Origin: Betaproteobacteria bacterium
GTDB taxonomy: Bacteria > Pseudomonadota > Gammaproteobacteria > Burkholderiales > UBA6910
NCBI GenBank assembly: GCA_016183615.1
Contig: JACPEG010000046.1
Span: 1-53,924, forward strand
Direction: 5' to 3'
DNA length: 53,924 nucleotides
Shown here: piece by piece, positions 31,754 through 41,543 of the stretch
How the letters are laid out: the number at the start of each line of letters is the position of its first letter
How positions within the stretch are numbered: position 1 is the stretch's first letter
The notes under the pieces: generated by a model
Seen by the model: the letters and a program-made list of their open reading frames with translations, nothing else
Told to the model about the DNA's origin: nothing
The model's database searches: none
Translations under genes and position numbers: made by a program

Positions 31754-33040
31754 ATGGACCGGGCAACTCCCGTCAAGATCGGCAAATACGAAGTGGTGAA
31801 AGAGCTGGGGCGCGGCGCCACCAGCACCGTGTACCTCGCCACGGACGCCTTCGGCAATCGGGAGGTTGCCATCAAGGTGATCGATCCCGACGCACTCAAG
31901 GACCCCCACGCCGGCAAGTTCTACCGCAAGCAGCTCACCACCGAGGCGGCGCTTGCCGGCAAGCTTACGCATCCCCACATCGTCCCGATCTACGACGCGG
32001 TGCTGGAGGAGGACACGGGCTACATCGTGATGGAGTACGTGGGAGGCGGCACCCTCGAGAAGTTCGCCGCCATGGACAACCTGCTGCGCATCAACCGGGT
32101 GGTGGAGATCGGCTTCAAATGCTGCAAGGCGCTCGAATTCGCCGAGCGCCACGGCATCATTCACCGCGACATCAAGCCCGGAAACATCCTGGTCACGCCG
32201 ACCGGCGACATCAAGATCTCCGACTTCGGCAGCGCCCTGGTCCCCAAGACCGACAGCACCCAGGTGACCGGCATCGGCTCCCCCGGCTACATGTCCCCGG
32301 AACAGGTGCAGGAACAGCGGCTCACCCACCAGAGCGACATTTACTCGCTGGGCGTCGTCATCTACCAGCTGCTCACCGGAAGGCTGCCGTTCCAGGCGAG
32401 CAACCAGGCCAGCATGATCTACCAGATCGTCAACATCGGCCCGCCACGGCCCCGGGACCTGCGGGCGGAATTGCCCGAGGAGCTGGAGAAAATCGTGCTC
32501 ACGGCCATGCAGAAGCGGCCCGAGGCGCGCTACGCGAACTGGGCCGATTTCGCCGCCGATCTGGCATCCATCGGCAATATCGACGATACCCAGCGCAAGA
32601 TCTCCGACACCGAGAAATTCAGCACCCTGAAGGCGCTGTCCTTCTTCAGGGATTTTTCAGACGTGGTGCTGTGGGAAGTGACTTGCATCAGCGCCTGGTC
32701 CCGCCACGGGCCGGGCGCGGTGCTGCTCCAGGAGGGCTCGCCGGGAATCAGCTTCTTCATTCTCGGTTCCGGCGAAGTGAGGGTGACCAAGGAGGGCCGC
32801 CCGCTCACCACCCTGAAAGCGGGAGACCCGTTCGGCGAGATGGCCTACCTGGGACGGCCCGCCACCCTGCGCACCGCCACCGTCACCGCCGTTACCGACG
32901 TCACCGTCATCAAGATCGACGCCCCGGCGCTCGACGCCGCCACCGACAACTGCCAGCTCGCCTTCAACCAGGCCTTCCTGCGCATCCTGGTGGAGCGGCT
33001 GTCCTCCGCCAGCAGCCGCATCAGCCAGCTGCTGAGCTGA
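31754..33040 (+). CDS. Ser/Thr protein kinase with C-terminal cyclic-nucleotide-binding-like domain
   Basis: A 428-residue cytoplasmic kinase. The N-terminal Hanks-type domain has GRGATSTVY (Gly loop), VAIKVI (lysine), IIHRDIKPGNIL (catalytic loop), ISDFGSALV (DFG) and GYMSPEQ. Residues about 295-428 form a cNMP-binding-like beta-roll with GISFFILGSGEVRVTKEG and AGDPFGEMAYLGRPATLRTA, retaining the phosphate-cassette pattern FGE...R-TA. Ligand-controlled kinase activity is inferred. The ATG at 31754 is in the correct place for the kinase domain; an upstream in-frame ATG lies in repeats. The last 87 bases recur exactly at 42524-42610. Confidence 0.92.
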   Translation: MDRATPVKIGKYEVVKELGRGATSTVYLATDAFGNREVAIKVIDPDALKDPHAGKFYRKQLTTEAALAGKLTHPHIVPIYDAVLEEDTGYIVMEYVGGGTLEKFAAMDNLLRINRVVEIGFKCCKALEFAERHGIIHRDIKPGNILVTPTGDIKISDFGSALVPKTDSTQVTGIGSPGYMSPEQVQEQRLTHQSDIYSLGVVIYQLLTGRLPFQASNQASMIYQIVNIGPPRPRDLRAELPEELEKIVLTAMQKRPEARYANWADFAADLASIGNIDDTQRKISDTEKFSTLKALSFFRDFSDVVLWEVTCISAWSRHGPGAVLLQEGSPGISFFILGSGEVRVTKEGRPLTTLKAGDPFGEMAYLGRPATLRTATVTAVTDVTVIKIDAPALDAATDNCQLAFNQAFLRILVERLSSASSRISQLLS

Positions 33041-33041
33041 A
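32954..33041. repeat. Left copy of an 88-bp perfect direct repeat (kinase gene 3' end)
   Basis: From CAGCTCGCCTTCAACC to the stop codon and one base beyond, all 88 bases are identical to 42524-42611. Outside these limits the sequences differ at once. The two copies bracket 33042-42523, a self-contained catabolic cluster. Confidence 0.9.
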
Positions 33042-33093
33042 AGCTAAACAACCCGCCGAAGCAGGCAGTTTGCCGTCGGAGGATCCGCGCCGG

Positions 33094-34599
33094 CTACTCT
33101 TCTTCATGGAAGGCATCTTCGCGCTTCTTGCGAATCGCCGGGGAGAGCACTACGAACATGGCGGCGGCAGCCATCAGCAGCATCACCGCGCTGATCGGGC
33201 GGGTAATGAAGACTGTGGGATCGCCTTTGGAGAGCAGCAGCGCCCGTCGCAGGTACTCCTCCATCATCGGCCCCAGGATGAACCCGAGCAGCATCGGCGC
33301 CGGCTCGCAATCCAGCTTGCCGAAGATGTAGCCCAACAGTCCGAACAGGGCCATCAGGTACACGTCGAACTCGCTGTTATTCACGCTGAACACCCCGATG
33401 GCGCAGAACACCAGGATCGCCGGGTAGAGCAGGTGGTAGGGCACGGTGATCAGCCGCACCCACAGCCCGATCATGGGGAGGTTCAGCACGATCAGGAAGA
33501 AGTTGCCGATCCACATGGAGGCGATGATTCCCCAGAACAGGGCCGGCTGCTCGTTCATGACTGAGGGCCCGGGCTGGATGCCCTGGATAATCATGGCCCC
33601 AATCATCAGCGCCATCACCGGGTTGGAGGGAATGCCGAGGGTCAGCATCGGGATGAAAGAGGTCTGGGCCCCGGCGTTGTTGGCCGATTCCGGCCCGGCT
33701 ACACCCTCGATCGCTCCCTGGCCGAAGGGCACCGCGCTCTTGGCGACCTTCTTCTCTAGGGAGTAGGAGGCAAAGGAGGCGAGCATCGCTCCCCCGCCGG
33801 GCAGGATGCCCAGTGCGGAGCCGAGCACCGTGCCGCGGAAGATGGGCGCGACGATGCGCTTGAAATCCGCCTTGCTGGGCATGAGCCCCGTCACCTTTTT
33901 CACCATCACGCTGCGGGTTTCTTCGTGCTCCAGGTTGCGCACGATCTCGCCCAGGCCGTACATGCCCATGGCGAGCGTCACGAAGCCAATGCCGTCGGCG
34001 AGCCAGGGCTGGCCGAAGGTGTAGCGGGCCGCCCCGGAGTTCACATCGGTGCCGATCAGACCGAGCAGCAGCCCGAGGAGCACCATCCCCAGGGCATGGA
34101 GCAACGAACCGTGAGCCAGCACCATGGCCGCCGCCAGGCCCAGCACCATTAGGGAGAAGTACTCCGCCGGCCCGAATTTAAGAGCGATCTCGGCGAGCGG
34201 CGGCCCCAACAGGGCGAGCACAAACGTCGCGACCGTGCCGGCCACGAAGGAGCCGATGGCTGCCGTGGCGAGCGCCTTGCCGGCGTGGCCCTGCTTGGCC
34301 ATCTGGTAGCCGTCGAGGGCGGTGACGACGGACGAAGACTCCCCCGGTATGTTGACCAAGATGGCGGTGGTGGAGCCCCCGTACTGGGCGCCGTAGTAGA
34401 TGCCCGCCAGCATGATGAGCGCCGAGATCGGCTGAAGGGTGAAGGTGATCGGCAGCAGCATGGCGATGGTGGCCACCGGCCCCAGTCCGGGCAGCACCCC
34501 GATGAGGGTGCCGAGAAAGACCCCCACCAGGCAGTAGAGCAGGTTGGCGGCGGTGAGCGCGGTGCCGAAACCGAGGATGATATTGTTGAGCAGTTCCAT
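33094..34599 (-). CDS. tctA: Tripartite tricarboxylate transporter large permease TctA
   Basis: A 501-residue permease with about twelve membrane segments. Conserved features are GTLIGVLPGLGPVATIAMLL (the PGLGP motif), GIYYGAQYGGSTTAILVNIPGE, RGTVLGSALGILPGGGAMLA and GVAGPESANNAGAQ, all diagnostic of TctA. With TctB and a periplasmic TctC it imports a carboxylate using the ion gradient. It is last in the catabolic operon, 12 bases after tctB. GGGAGG precedes the ATG. The 52 bases between its stop and the kinase stop contain no gene. Confidence 0.95.
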   Translation of the reverse strand: MELLNNIILGFGTALTAANLLYCLVGVFLGTLIGVLPGLGPVATIAMLLPITFTLQPISALIMLAGIYYGAQYGGSTTAILVNIPGESSSVVTALDGYQMAKQGHAGKALATAAIGSFVAGTVATFVLALLGPPLAEIALKFGPAEYFSLMVLGLAAAMVLAHGSLLHALGMVLLGLLLGLIGTDVNSGAARYTFGQPWLADGIGFVTLAMGMYGLGEIVRNLEHEETRSVMVKKVTGLMPSKADFKRIVAPIFRGTVLGSALGILPGGGAMLASFASYSLEKKVAKSAVPFGQGAIEGVAGPESANNAGAQTSFIPMLTLGIPSNPVMALMIGAMIIQGIQPGPSVMNEQPALFWGIIASMWIGNFFLIVLNLPMIGLWVRLITVPYHLLYPAILVFCAIGVFSVNNSEFDVYLMALFGLLGYIFGKLDCEPAPMLLGFILGPMMEEYLRRALLLSKGDPTVFITRPISAVMLLMAAAAMFVVLSPAIRKKREDAFHEEE

Positions 34600-34611
34600 G
34601 GCCGCCTCCCG

Positions 34612-35073
34612 TTAGCCGCCGAACCAGGAGCCGAGGATCTGCAGCGGCACGCCCAGGCCCTTCACGAACACCAGGATCGAGAACACCGTCATGCCAATGG
34701 CCAGCGCAATCGACGGCACCCACCGGAACTTGACGCTGGCGTAGGCGCTGGCGAGGACCAGTACGATAAGGGCGACGACAAGCCCCGCACCGCGAAGGAG
34801 AACGCCGAATACGACGGTTGCGGCCAGCACCAGGATCACCTCTTTCCAGGCGAAGGGGGTGATCGCCTCGCCTGGTTTGACGAACGAGCGCACCACGGCG
34901 ATAACGCCCACCAGTGCGAGCAACCCGCCGAGGACGGTGGGAAAGTAGGCCGGTCCCATTTTGAAGGCCGAGCCCATGGGGTAGTCCCGGCCAAGGATGA
35001 CGGCTGCGATCCCGAGGGCGGCATAGATGACCCCGGCCCAGAAGTCTTTCGGGTGTCTGATGAACGACGACAC
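34612..35073 (-). CDS. tctB: Tripartite tricarboxylate transporter small permease TctB
   Basis: A 153-residue protein with four hydrophobic segments, the TctB pattern (FWAGVIYAALGIAAVILGRD near the start, AFKMGPAYFPTVLGGLLAL next). It starts with GTG at 35073 behind a well spaced AGGAGG. It partners the TctA permease downstream and the TctC binding protein upstream in the same operon. Confidence 0.9.
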   Translation of the reverse strand: MSSFIRHPKDFWAGVIYAALGIAAVILGRDYPMGSAFKMGPAYFPTVLGGLLALVGVIAVVRSFVKPGEAITPFAWKEVILVLAATVVFGVLLRGAGLVVALIVLVLASAYASVKFRWVPSIALAIGMTVFSILVFVKGLGVPLQILGSWFGG

Positions 35074-35158
35074 AGCGGCTCCTCCTTTGCGTGTTAGTTC
35101 TACTCGCGGGCGGGTCAGGCCTCAGGCACGGCAGTTGTTGGGCGAAACGGGACGCGCT

Positions 35159-35971
35159 TCAATCGCCTGTGAAGTTCGGCTTTCTTTTTTCGATGAAGTG
35201 CCTAACGCCTTCCTTGAAATCCTTGCTCTGGATGCTGTGCCACATTTCATTATTGGCCACCATGACGGCGTCGGCGAGGGACTGGTAGGGGACGTCCCAC
35301 AGCTGGCGCTTGATGACCTGAATCGAACGCGGCGACACGATTTCGGCCAGTTCCTGTGCGTAGCCGAGTGCCGTGTCCATCAGCTGGTCGTGGCTGACCA
35401 CGCGATTGACCAGGCCCATGCCTAGGGCCTCCTGGGCATCGATTTTCCGCGACGACATCAAAAGATCCAGCGCATTGGCGTGTCCGACCACGCGCGGCAG
35501 GATCCAGGCGATGCCGTGCTCGGCGATGAGGCCCCGCTTGGCGAACGCGGTGCTGAACACCGCCTTGTCGCTGGCGAATCGGATGTCGCTGTAGAGGGCG
35601 AGAACCATGCCGAGCCCCGCAGCGGCGCCGTTGATGGCGGCGATGATGGGCTTATGGATCGCCGGGAAGTAGGAGTAGCGGGTCTGGTAATCGGCGCGCC
35701 GGTTCATGTCGAACGGGCGCATCCACTTTTCCGCGCGGATGTCATCTGGGGGCAGTACTTCCAGCTCGTCCATATCCATCCCGGCGCAAAAGGCGCGCCC
35801 CGCGCCTGTGAAGACGATGGCCCGGACCTTCGAATCGGCGCCGGCTTGGTCCATGGCCTGTCGCAGTTCGGCCTCCATGACCTTGGTGAGGGCGTTCATC
35901 CGGTCCGGCCTGTTGAAGGTGATAACCGCGATGCGGTCTCTTAGCTCGTAGCCGATTTGGTTGTAGCTCAT
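35159..35971 (-). CDS. Enoyl-CoA hydratase/isomerase family protein 1
   Basis: A 270-residue crotonase-fold protein. FTGAGRAFCAGMDMDEL and AAINGAAAGLGMVLALYSDIRFA form the oxyanion hole and CoA pocket. The hydratase-type Glu of FGQPE is replaced (FSTAFAKRG) while GLIAEHGIAWILPR supplies a Glu later, a pattern seen in isomerase/lyase-like members rather than classical hydratases. GGAGA precedes ATG 35971; an in-frame ATG 30 bases upstream is less likely. It lies between the permease genes and the aldehyde dehydrogenase, suggesting that it acts on the imported acid once made into a CoA ester. Confidence 0.9.
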   Translation of the reverse strand: MSYNQIGYELRDRIAVITFNRPDRMNALTKVMEAELRQAMDQAGADSKVRAIVFTGAGRAFCAGMDMDELEVLPPDDIRAEKWMRPFDMNRRADYQTRYSYFPAIHKPIIAAINGAAAGLGMVLALYSDIRFASDKAVFSTAFAKRGLIAEHGIAWILPRVVGHANALDLLMSSRKIDAQEALGMGLVNRVVSHDQLMDTALGYAQELAEIVSPRSIQVIKRQLWDVPYQSLADAVMVANNEMWHSIQSKDFKEGVRHFIEKRKPNFTGD

Positions 35972-36002
35972 GGTGGTCTCCGCGATGGTGTGGTAATTCA
36001 TG

Positions 36003-37427
36003 TCAGGCCTTCAGTTGGAGGGACTTGGGTTCGAGGAACTCTTCCAGGCCAAAGCGGCCGTTCTCCCGGCCGATGCCCGACTGCTTGAAGCCGCCGAAGG
36101 GGGCCGCCAGGTTGAAGGGTGCTCCGTTGATGTCGATCTGGCCCGCCCGCAACCGCCGCGCCACCCGCTGGGCCCGACCCTCGTCACGCGACCAGACTGC
36201 TCCGGCAAGGCCGTAGAGGGTGCCGTTGGCGATTCGGATCGCCTCTTCATCGTCGTGGTAAGTGAGGATCGACAGCACCGGCCCGAAGATTTCTTCCTGC
36301 GCGATCGTCGAGTCCGGGCGAACCCGCCCGAAGACGGTGGGTTTCACGAAATAACCCTTCGCCAGGCCCTCCGGGGCTTCGGGGCCGCCGGTTATGAGTT
36401 CCGCGCCTTCGGCAATGCCGGTGCGGATGAACTGGCGAACCCGCTCCCGCTGCGCGGCGGACGCCAGCGGCCCGAGCCTTGTGGCCCCGTTTAACGGGTC
36501 CCCGAGCGTGAATGCCCCGGCAACCTCCCGGGCGATGCGCTTCGCGTCCTGGTAGCGGTCCTCTGGCACGAGCATGCGGGTCAGCGCCGAGCAGGTCTGG
36601 CCGGAATTCAGGAAGCAGGCGTTCACGGTGGCGCGCACCGCGGTGGCTAGGTCGGCATCGTCGAGGATCACGGAAGCGGATTTGCCTCCCAGTTCCAGCG
36701 CGACGCGCTTGACGCTGCGGGATGCGAGTTCCGCAACCCGCTTTCCGGCCCGGGTGGAACCGGTGAAGGACACCATGTCCGCCGCAGGGTGCTCCACCAG
36801 CGCTTCGCCCGCCACCGGTCCGAAGCCGGTCACCAGATTGAACACGCCGATGGGAAGCCCTGCCTCCTCAATTGCCTGGGCGAGCAGGAAAGAGGTCAGT
36901 GGCGCTACTTCGGAGGGCTTGAGCACCACCGTGCAGCCGGCCGCAAGCGCGGCGGCGACCTTGGCGGTCACCTGGTGCAGCGGATAGTTCCAGGGCGTGA
37001 TACAGGCCACGACGCCCACGGGTTCCTGCACCACCAGCGAGTGGCCGACCCGCTCTTCGAACGCGAATTCCCCGGCAAGCTTCCCATAGGCCTCCCAGGC
37101 GGCGATGGGTCCGCCCACCTGGATGCGCGCCGAGAGTTTGAGCGGCATGCCGACTTCCATCGAGATGATGCGGGCCAGTTCCTCGGCCCGGCGCTTCAAG
37201 CCATCGGCGATCTTCCGGATAACGTTGGCGCGCTCTGCGGGCGGGGTGGCGGCCCAGCCCTCGAACGCGTTGCGGGCACTCTCGGCCGCGGCCTCTGCGT
37301 CGGCTGCGCCGCCTGCCGGAATGCGGCCGATCGCTTCCTCGGTAGAGGCGTTGAAGACATCGATCATGTCCGCGCCTGAAGCGGGCGTCCAGCGGCCACC
37401 GATGTACAGCTTATCGAAAATCTGCAT
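36003..37427 (-). CDS. NAD(P)-dependent aldehyde dehydrogenase
   Basis: A 474-residue aldehyde dehydrogenase. [43 protein letters not shown], the catalytic Glu in LELGGKSA and the nucleophile Cys in [14 protein letters not shown] are all present, with [12 protein letters not shown] near the end. It should oxidise an aldehyde to a carboxylic acid. Its place between two crotonases and a CoA ligase suggests that the aldehyde comes from cleavage of a hydroxyacyl-CoA. 31 bases separate it from the first crotonase gene. Confidence 0.93.
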   Translation of the reverse strand: MQIFDKLYIGGRWTPASGADMIDVFNASTEEAIGRIPAGGAADAEAAAESARNAFEGWAATPPAERANVIRKIADGLKRRAEELARIISMEVGMPLKLSARIQVGGPIAAWEAYGKLAGEFAFEERVGHSLVVQEPVGVVACITPWNYPLHQVTAKVAAALAAGCTVVLKPSEVAPLTSFLLAQAIEEAGLPIGVFNLVTGFGPVAGEALVEHPAADMVSFTGSTRAGKRVAELASRSVKRVALELGGKSASVILDDADLATAVRATVNACFLNSGQTCSALTRMLVPEDRYQDAKRIAREVAGAFTLGDPLNGATRLGPLASAAQRERVRQFIRTGIAEGAELITGGPEAPEGLAKGYFVKPTVFGRVRPDSTIAQEEIFGPVLSILTYHDDEEAIRIANGTLYGLAGAVWSRDEGRAQRVARRLRAGQIDINGAPFNLAAPFGGFKQSGIGRENGRFGLEEFLEPKSLQLKA

Positions 37428-37451
37428 GACGGGTTCCTTGGAAAGTCGTCG

Positions 37452-38216
37452 CTATTTGCCGCGTGTCCGGCGGGCTTCGAGAAATGCCTTCTGCGCGGCC
37501 TGCGGTTCACCGCTGGCGTAGTTCTCCAGGTGGTAGCGGATCACGGCGTTGCACGCATCATCGAATCCGGGCTGGGTCAGCAGCCGGAAACGCTCCTTGG
37601 TGAGGCGCATCGCCGTAGGGGGAACAGCGGCAAGCTTTTCGGCCTCTTCAATTGCCTTGGGGAGGACCCGCTCCCGGGGAACGAGAAGGTTCAGCAGGCC
37701 CAACTCGTAGGCGCGCTGCCCGTCGATGAGTTCCCCGGTGAGGGACATCTGGCGATTGATTCCCTGACCCACATAAAGGCTCATCAGGAACGATCCCACG
37801 ACGCTCGCCAGCCCCGCCTTCACTTCGGGCTGTCCGATCCGGACCTCCGGGTGCCCTACCCGGAGGTCGGCGCAAAGGCCAATCTGGAATCCGGCCCCGG
37901 CCGCGACCCCGTTGAAGGCGACGACGCACCCCTTGTTGAGATCGCGCACGGCCTGGTACATGGCTTTTTGATGGTTGAGCCATTGCGGAATCTGTACCGG
38001 ATCGATCGCCGATGACTCTTCCAGGTCCTGGCCGGCGCAGAAGGCGCGCTGCTCCGCCCCGGTGATCACCACCGCCTTGACCGACGCGTCGGCGTTGAGC
38101 TTCCCAAGCAAGTCGATCAGTTCATTGCGCAGCGCGGTATTGACGGCGTTCATCCGCTCCGGCCGATTCAGGCGGACAATGGCGATGGCACCGCTTCGCT
38201 CCAGTGTAACCAGCAT
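37452..38216 (-). CDS. Enoyl-CoA hydratase/isomerase family protein 2
   Basis: A 254-residue crotonase. TGAEQRAFCAGQDLEE and VVAFNGVAAGAGFQIGLCADL mark the active-site loops, and VRIGQPEVKAGLASVVGSFL keeps the hydratase-type Glu of the GQPE motif, unlike the first crotonase. A hydration step on an unsaturated acyl-CoA is therefore likely for this one, with the paralogue doing a second crotonase-type step. It lies 9 bases after the CoA synthetase and 24 before the aldehyde dehydrogenase. Confidence 0.9.
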   Translation of the reverse strand: MLVTLERSGAIAIVRLNRPERMNAVNTALRNELIDLLGKLNADASVKAVVITGAEQRAFCAGQDLEESSAIDPVQIPQWLNHQKAMYQAVRDLNKGCVVAFNGVAAGAGFQIGLCADLRVGHPEVRIGQPEVKAGLASVVGSFLMSLYVGQGINRQMSLTGELIDGQRAYELGLLNLLVPRERVLPKAIEEAEKLAAVPPTAMRLTKERFRLLTQPGFDDACNAVIRYHLENYASGEPQAAQKAFLEARRTRGK

Positions 38217-38225
38217 GATTGATCC

Positions 38226-40331
38226 TCAATTGTTGCTTCCGGGCGAACCCGTTGCGAGCGTCACCAGCGCGTCCAGAACTATGGCGCCGCCGCCGGCCTC
38301 CTTGACCATCACCGGGTTCATGTCGATGGATTCGATCTGCGGGAGGGCGCTGATGAGGCCGCCCAGGGCGACGGCAGCTCCGCAGACCGCATTTAGGTCG
38401 ACCGCCGGCTCGCCGCGCACACCGGTAAGAATCGGCCAGATTCTCAGACGCTTGAGCGCTTGCAGCACCTCGTCCTCCGCGAAGGGGGCCGCCAGCAATT
38501 CGCAATCCTTGAGCGCTTCGATGTACTTGCCACCGTCGCCGACGAGCACCACCGGCCCGAAGGTCGGGTCCCGGCGTGCGCCGATGACCAGCTCGCGGCG
38601 TCCGGACTCCATGCGGGCGACGACGACCGACCCGCGCACCCCGAGTTCGCCCATTCTGCGAACGCATGCCTCGTAGGCAGCCTCGATCTCTGCGTCGGAA
38701 TTGATGCCAAGCCAGACCAGGCCATGCTCCGACTTGTGGGGCACTTCGGCCGAGCACGCCTTCAAAACGCAGCGTCCGCCCAGCGCTTTCAGGGCACGGC
38801 GGGCCTCTTCGAGGCTGTTGCACACCCGGTGGGCCACGACGGAGATTCCCGCACCCGCAAGCAGCTTCAGGCTGTCGGCTTCGCTGAGCAGGGGAGCGGT
38901 CCCGGCGTCGAGGGCGACGCCGGGGGCCGCATTTTGCATCGCCGGGCGCCGGGACAGAAGGCCACGGTGGTCCACATACTGCTTGAGCGAGCGCAGCGCC
39001 TCGGTGTCATTCTGGTAGGTCGGCAGTCCTTTGCCCGCAAAGATTTTGAGCACCGCTGTCTGGGGACCGGAAATCACGACCGGTTTCCCCGCTCGCGCAC
39101 TGATCTCCGCCGCCGATTGCGCGAAACCTTCGACGTCATAGCCTTCCCCGGCGACCGGGATGCCGATGTGCACCACATCCACGTTCGCATCCTCGAGCAG
39201 GACATTGAGCGCCTTTCCGAACATCGAACCGTCGCTCAGCAGCCCGGCTGTCAGGTCTACCGGGTTGTGAATGGCCCCGAAGGATGGAACGATTTCCTGC
39301 AGCCGCCGGCTGGTTTCGGTGCTGAGATCGGGGACGGAAATCCCCAGCCGCTCGGCGGTATCGGCGCACATCACGCCGACAGCGCCACTGTGGCTCATGA
39401 CCAGCATTCGGCCTTGGCCGGGGCTGCGCCCGCTCAAGTAAAGCGGGGCGGCGCTCACCATTTCGTTGACGTCGCGGACGCGCCAGATTCCGTGGCGCCT
39501 GAAGAATGCGCTCACCACTCCATCCTCGGTCGCGAGCGCCCCGGTATGGGAACTAGCGGCCGATATTCCTTTGGCGCTGGTGCCGGATTTCATGGCGACG
39601 ATCGCCACGCCCCTGGCACGCGCCTTCTCGGCTGCGGCCGCCAAGGCTTCTGCTTCCTTGATCGACTCCAGGTATAACAGCACCAGGCGAATCTCGGGAT
39701 CTTCGATGACCGCGTCGACCAGATCCGCAACGGTCACGTCCGCATCATTCCCGGTGGCCATCAGGTAGCGCACCCCTAGTCCGCGCTCGCGTAACAGCGC
39801 ATAAGGCATGACGCTGGCCGCGCCGCTTTGGCTGATGATGGCGATGGGACCGTCTTCGGGCGCCACCTCCATGAACATCGTCGAAAAGTTTGCGACTGCT
39901 CCGGAGCTGAAATTGGCAATGCCTTGGGCGTTCGGTCCGATCAGGCGCATTCCCCGACGGGCGGCATTTTGCACCAGCTCGCGCTCGATCTTCCGTCCAG
40001 CCTTGCCGGTCTCCCCGAACCCGGAACTCATGACCACCGCTACCTTTACGCCGCGCTCGGCGCAGTCGCGCACGGCGTGCATGGCGCGGTCTGCGCTGAC
40101 GGCGACGACGGCCAGGTCCGGTACCTCCGGGAGCGCGGCGAGGTCTGGATAGCAACGGACGCCTTGCACCTGCGCGCGGCCCGGATTGATCGGATAAATA
40201 ATGCCGCGATACCCGAATCGTTTCATGTAGTAGATGGGCCGTCCTCCCACCTTATTGCGGTTGTCGGTGGCCCCAATGATGGCCACGGATGCGGGGTTCA
40301 GCGCGTATCCAAGGGAGCTTCGCATCGGCAT
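38226..40331 (-). CDS. ADP-forming acyl-CoA synthetase (acetate-CoA ligase family)
   Basis: A 701-residue, single-chain NDP-forming acyl-CoA synthetase. The N-terminal CoA-binding domain starts VAIIGATDNRNKVGGRPI. The succinyl-CoA-ligase-like part has FGETGKAGRKIERELV and IGPNAQGIANFSSG, then MSHSGAVGVMCAD. The C-terminal ATP-grasp domain has KACSAEVPHKSEHGLVWLG and DPTFGPVVLVGDGGKYIE. It should activate the acid carried in by the TTT system, with ATP going to ADP and phosphate. This enzyme class includes FerA-type feruloyl-CoA synthetases. ATG 40331 is used; ATG 40325 is an alternative. Confidence 0.92.
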   Translation of the reverse strand: MPMRSSLGYALNPASVAIIGATDNRNKVGGRPIYYMKRFGYRGIIYPINPGRAQVQGVRCYPDLAALPEVPDLAVVAVSADRAMHAVRDCAERGVKVAVVMSSGFGETGKAGRKIERELVQNAARRGMRLIGPNAQGIANFSSGAVANFSTMFMEVAPEDGPIAIISQSGAASVMPYALLRERGLGVRYLMATGNDADVTVADLVDAVIEDPEIRLVLLYLESIKEAEALAAAAEKARARGVAIVAMKSGTSAKGISAASSHTGALATEDGVVSAFFRRHGIWRVRDVNEMVSAAPLYLSGRSPGQGRMLVMSHSGAVGVMCADTAERLGISVPDLSTETSRRLQEIVPSFGAIHNPVDLTAGLLSDGSMFGKALNVLLEDANVDVVHIGIPVAGEGYDVEGFAQSAAEISARAGKPVVISGPQTAVLKIFAGKGLPTYQNDTEALRSLKQYVDHRGLLSRRPAMQNAAPGVALDAGTAPLLSEADSLKLLAGAGISVVAHRVCNSLEEARRALKALGGRCVLKACSAEVPHKSEHGLVWLGINSDAEIEAAYEACVRRMGELGVRGSVVVARMESGRRELVIGARRDPTFGPVVLVGDGGKYIEALKDCELLAAPFAEDEVLQALKRLRIWPILTGVRGEPAVDLNAVCGAAVALGGLISALPQIESIDMNPVMVKEAGGGAIVLDALVTLATGSPGSNN

Positions 40332-40383
40332 CGGAACGTTACGTCCGGGTATGGGTCAGGAAGGAGGTAGGACCGGTCATCCC

Positions 40384-41358
40384 CTAGTCGATCCTCGCGC
40401 CGCTGTCCTTGACAACCTTTGCCCACTTGACGAGGTCATTGCGGATCGTGAGCGCGAACTGTTCACCGTTGCTTCCCACGGCCTCGGCGCCCATTGACGC
40501 AAACTTTTCCTTGATGTCCGGGGATTGCACCGCCTTGGCGATCTCGCGCTGAAGTGTTGCGACGATGTCCTTGGGTGTTTCGGCGGGCGCCAGGATGCCG
40601 AACCAGATCGTGACCTCGAATCCGGGCACGCCGGCTTCGCTGATGGTGGGAAGATCCGGTGCCACGCTCGACCGGGTGGGAGACGTAACACCCAGTGCGC
40701 GAAGCTTCCCGTTCTTGACATGCTGCATCCCGGTGATCACGGTATCGAACATCATGGACAGCCGACCACCGAGGAGGTCGTTCATTGCGGGGGCGGTGCC
40801 TTTGTACGGCACATGCACCATATCGATTCCAGCCATGGTTTTAAGCAGTTCACCCGAGAGATGGTTGGAGCTGCCGTTTCCCGCCGACCCGAAGGTAAGC
40901 TTCCCCGGGTTCGCCCTGGCATTGGCCACCAATTCCTTGACGCTCGCGGCCGGGACGGAGGGATGGACCAGCAGCATGTTGGCGCTGTTCGCAACAAGGC
41001 TGATGGGCAAAAAGTCCTTTTGCGGGTTATAGGCGAGCTTGCTGTACAGAGCCGGATTGATAGCCAGCGTGCCGGTGGTTCCGAAAAACAGGGTGTATCC
41101 GTCCGGCGCCGCTCGCGCCGCGGACTGCGCGGCGATCGCGCCGCCGGCGCCGCCGATGTTGTCCACGATGAACTGTTGCCCCACGTTGATAGACAGCTTC
41201 TGCGCAACCACGCGCGCCATGGCGTCGGTGGGTCCGCCAGCGGGAAAGGGGACGATCAGGCGGACCGGCTTTTCCGGATAACCGGCGGCCGCCGGCAGGC
41301 TCAACGCGGTGCCAAGGGATAGGAAGATCAAAGACAGCAGGGTTTTAGCTTTGCGCAT
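40384..41358 (-). CDS. tctC: TTT periplasmic substrate-binding protein (TctC/Bug family)
   Basis: A 324-residue Bug-family receptor with a Sec signal (TLLSLIFLSLGTALSLPAAA). PEKPVRLIVPFPAGGPTDAM is the family start; FGSAGNGSSNHLSGELLK, VPYKGTAPAMNDLLGG and MFDTVITGMQHVK form the ligand cleft. ATG 41358 follows GGAGGA. It is first in the catabolic operon, 52 bases before the CoA synthetase, and is divergent from the LysR regulator, a usual layout for a LysR-controlled uptake and degradation unit. Confidence 0.94.
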   Translation of the reverse strand: MRKAKTLLSLIFLSLGTALSLPAAAGYPEKPVRLIVPFPAGGPTDAMARVVAQKLSINVGQQFIVDNIGGAGGAIAAQSAARAAPDGYTLFFGTTGTLAINPALYSKLAYNPQKDFLPISLVANSANMLLVHPSVPAASVKELVANARANPGKLTFGSAGNGSSNHLSGELLKTMAGIDMVHVPYKGTAPAMNDLLGGRLSMMFDTVITGMQHVKNGKLRALGVTSPTRSSVAPDLPTISEAGVPGFEVTIWFGILAPAETPKDIVATLQREIAKAVQSPDIKEKFASMGAEAVGSNGEQFALTIRNDLVKWAKVVKDSGARID

Positions 41359-41493
41359 CAGTTCCTCCATTTGTCTGGTCATACGCCTGGGTCCCGAGAT
41401 TGGCTGCTGACCGAAGATACCGTTATCGGGCCGGCTGTACCGGCTAATGTCGCGTAGCCGTGGAGCCCATCCTAGGCGCACCGTTGACATGTA

Positions 41494-41528
41494 GCAATAG
41501 AATTGCTCGAATACCAGATATGCAATAA
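41494..41528. promoter_or_regulatory. LysR-type operator in the tctC-lysR divergent region
   Basis: GCAAT-AGA-ATTGC (41494-41506) is an inverted repeat of LysR type. A third GCAAT half-site lies at 41524-41528, giving spaced half-sites as LysR tetramers use. TTGACA at 41484-41489 could be a -35 box for the regulator gene. All this sits between the two divergent start codons. Confidence 0.5.
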
Positions 41529-41543
41529 TTAAATGGAGTCCCT

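Noticed and set aside
33042..33093. Terminator after the kinase gene
   Set aside because: A weak CCCGCC/GCAGGC pairing is present but imperfect and without a T-run.
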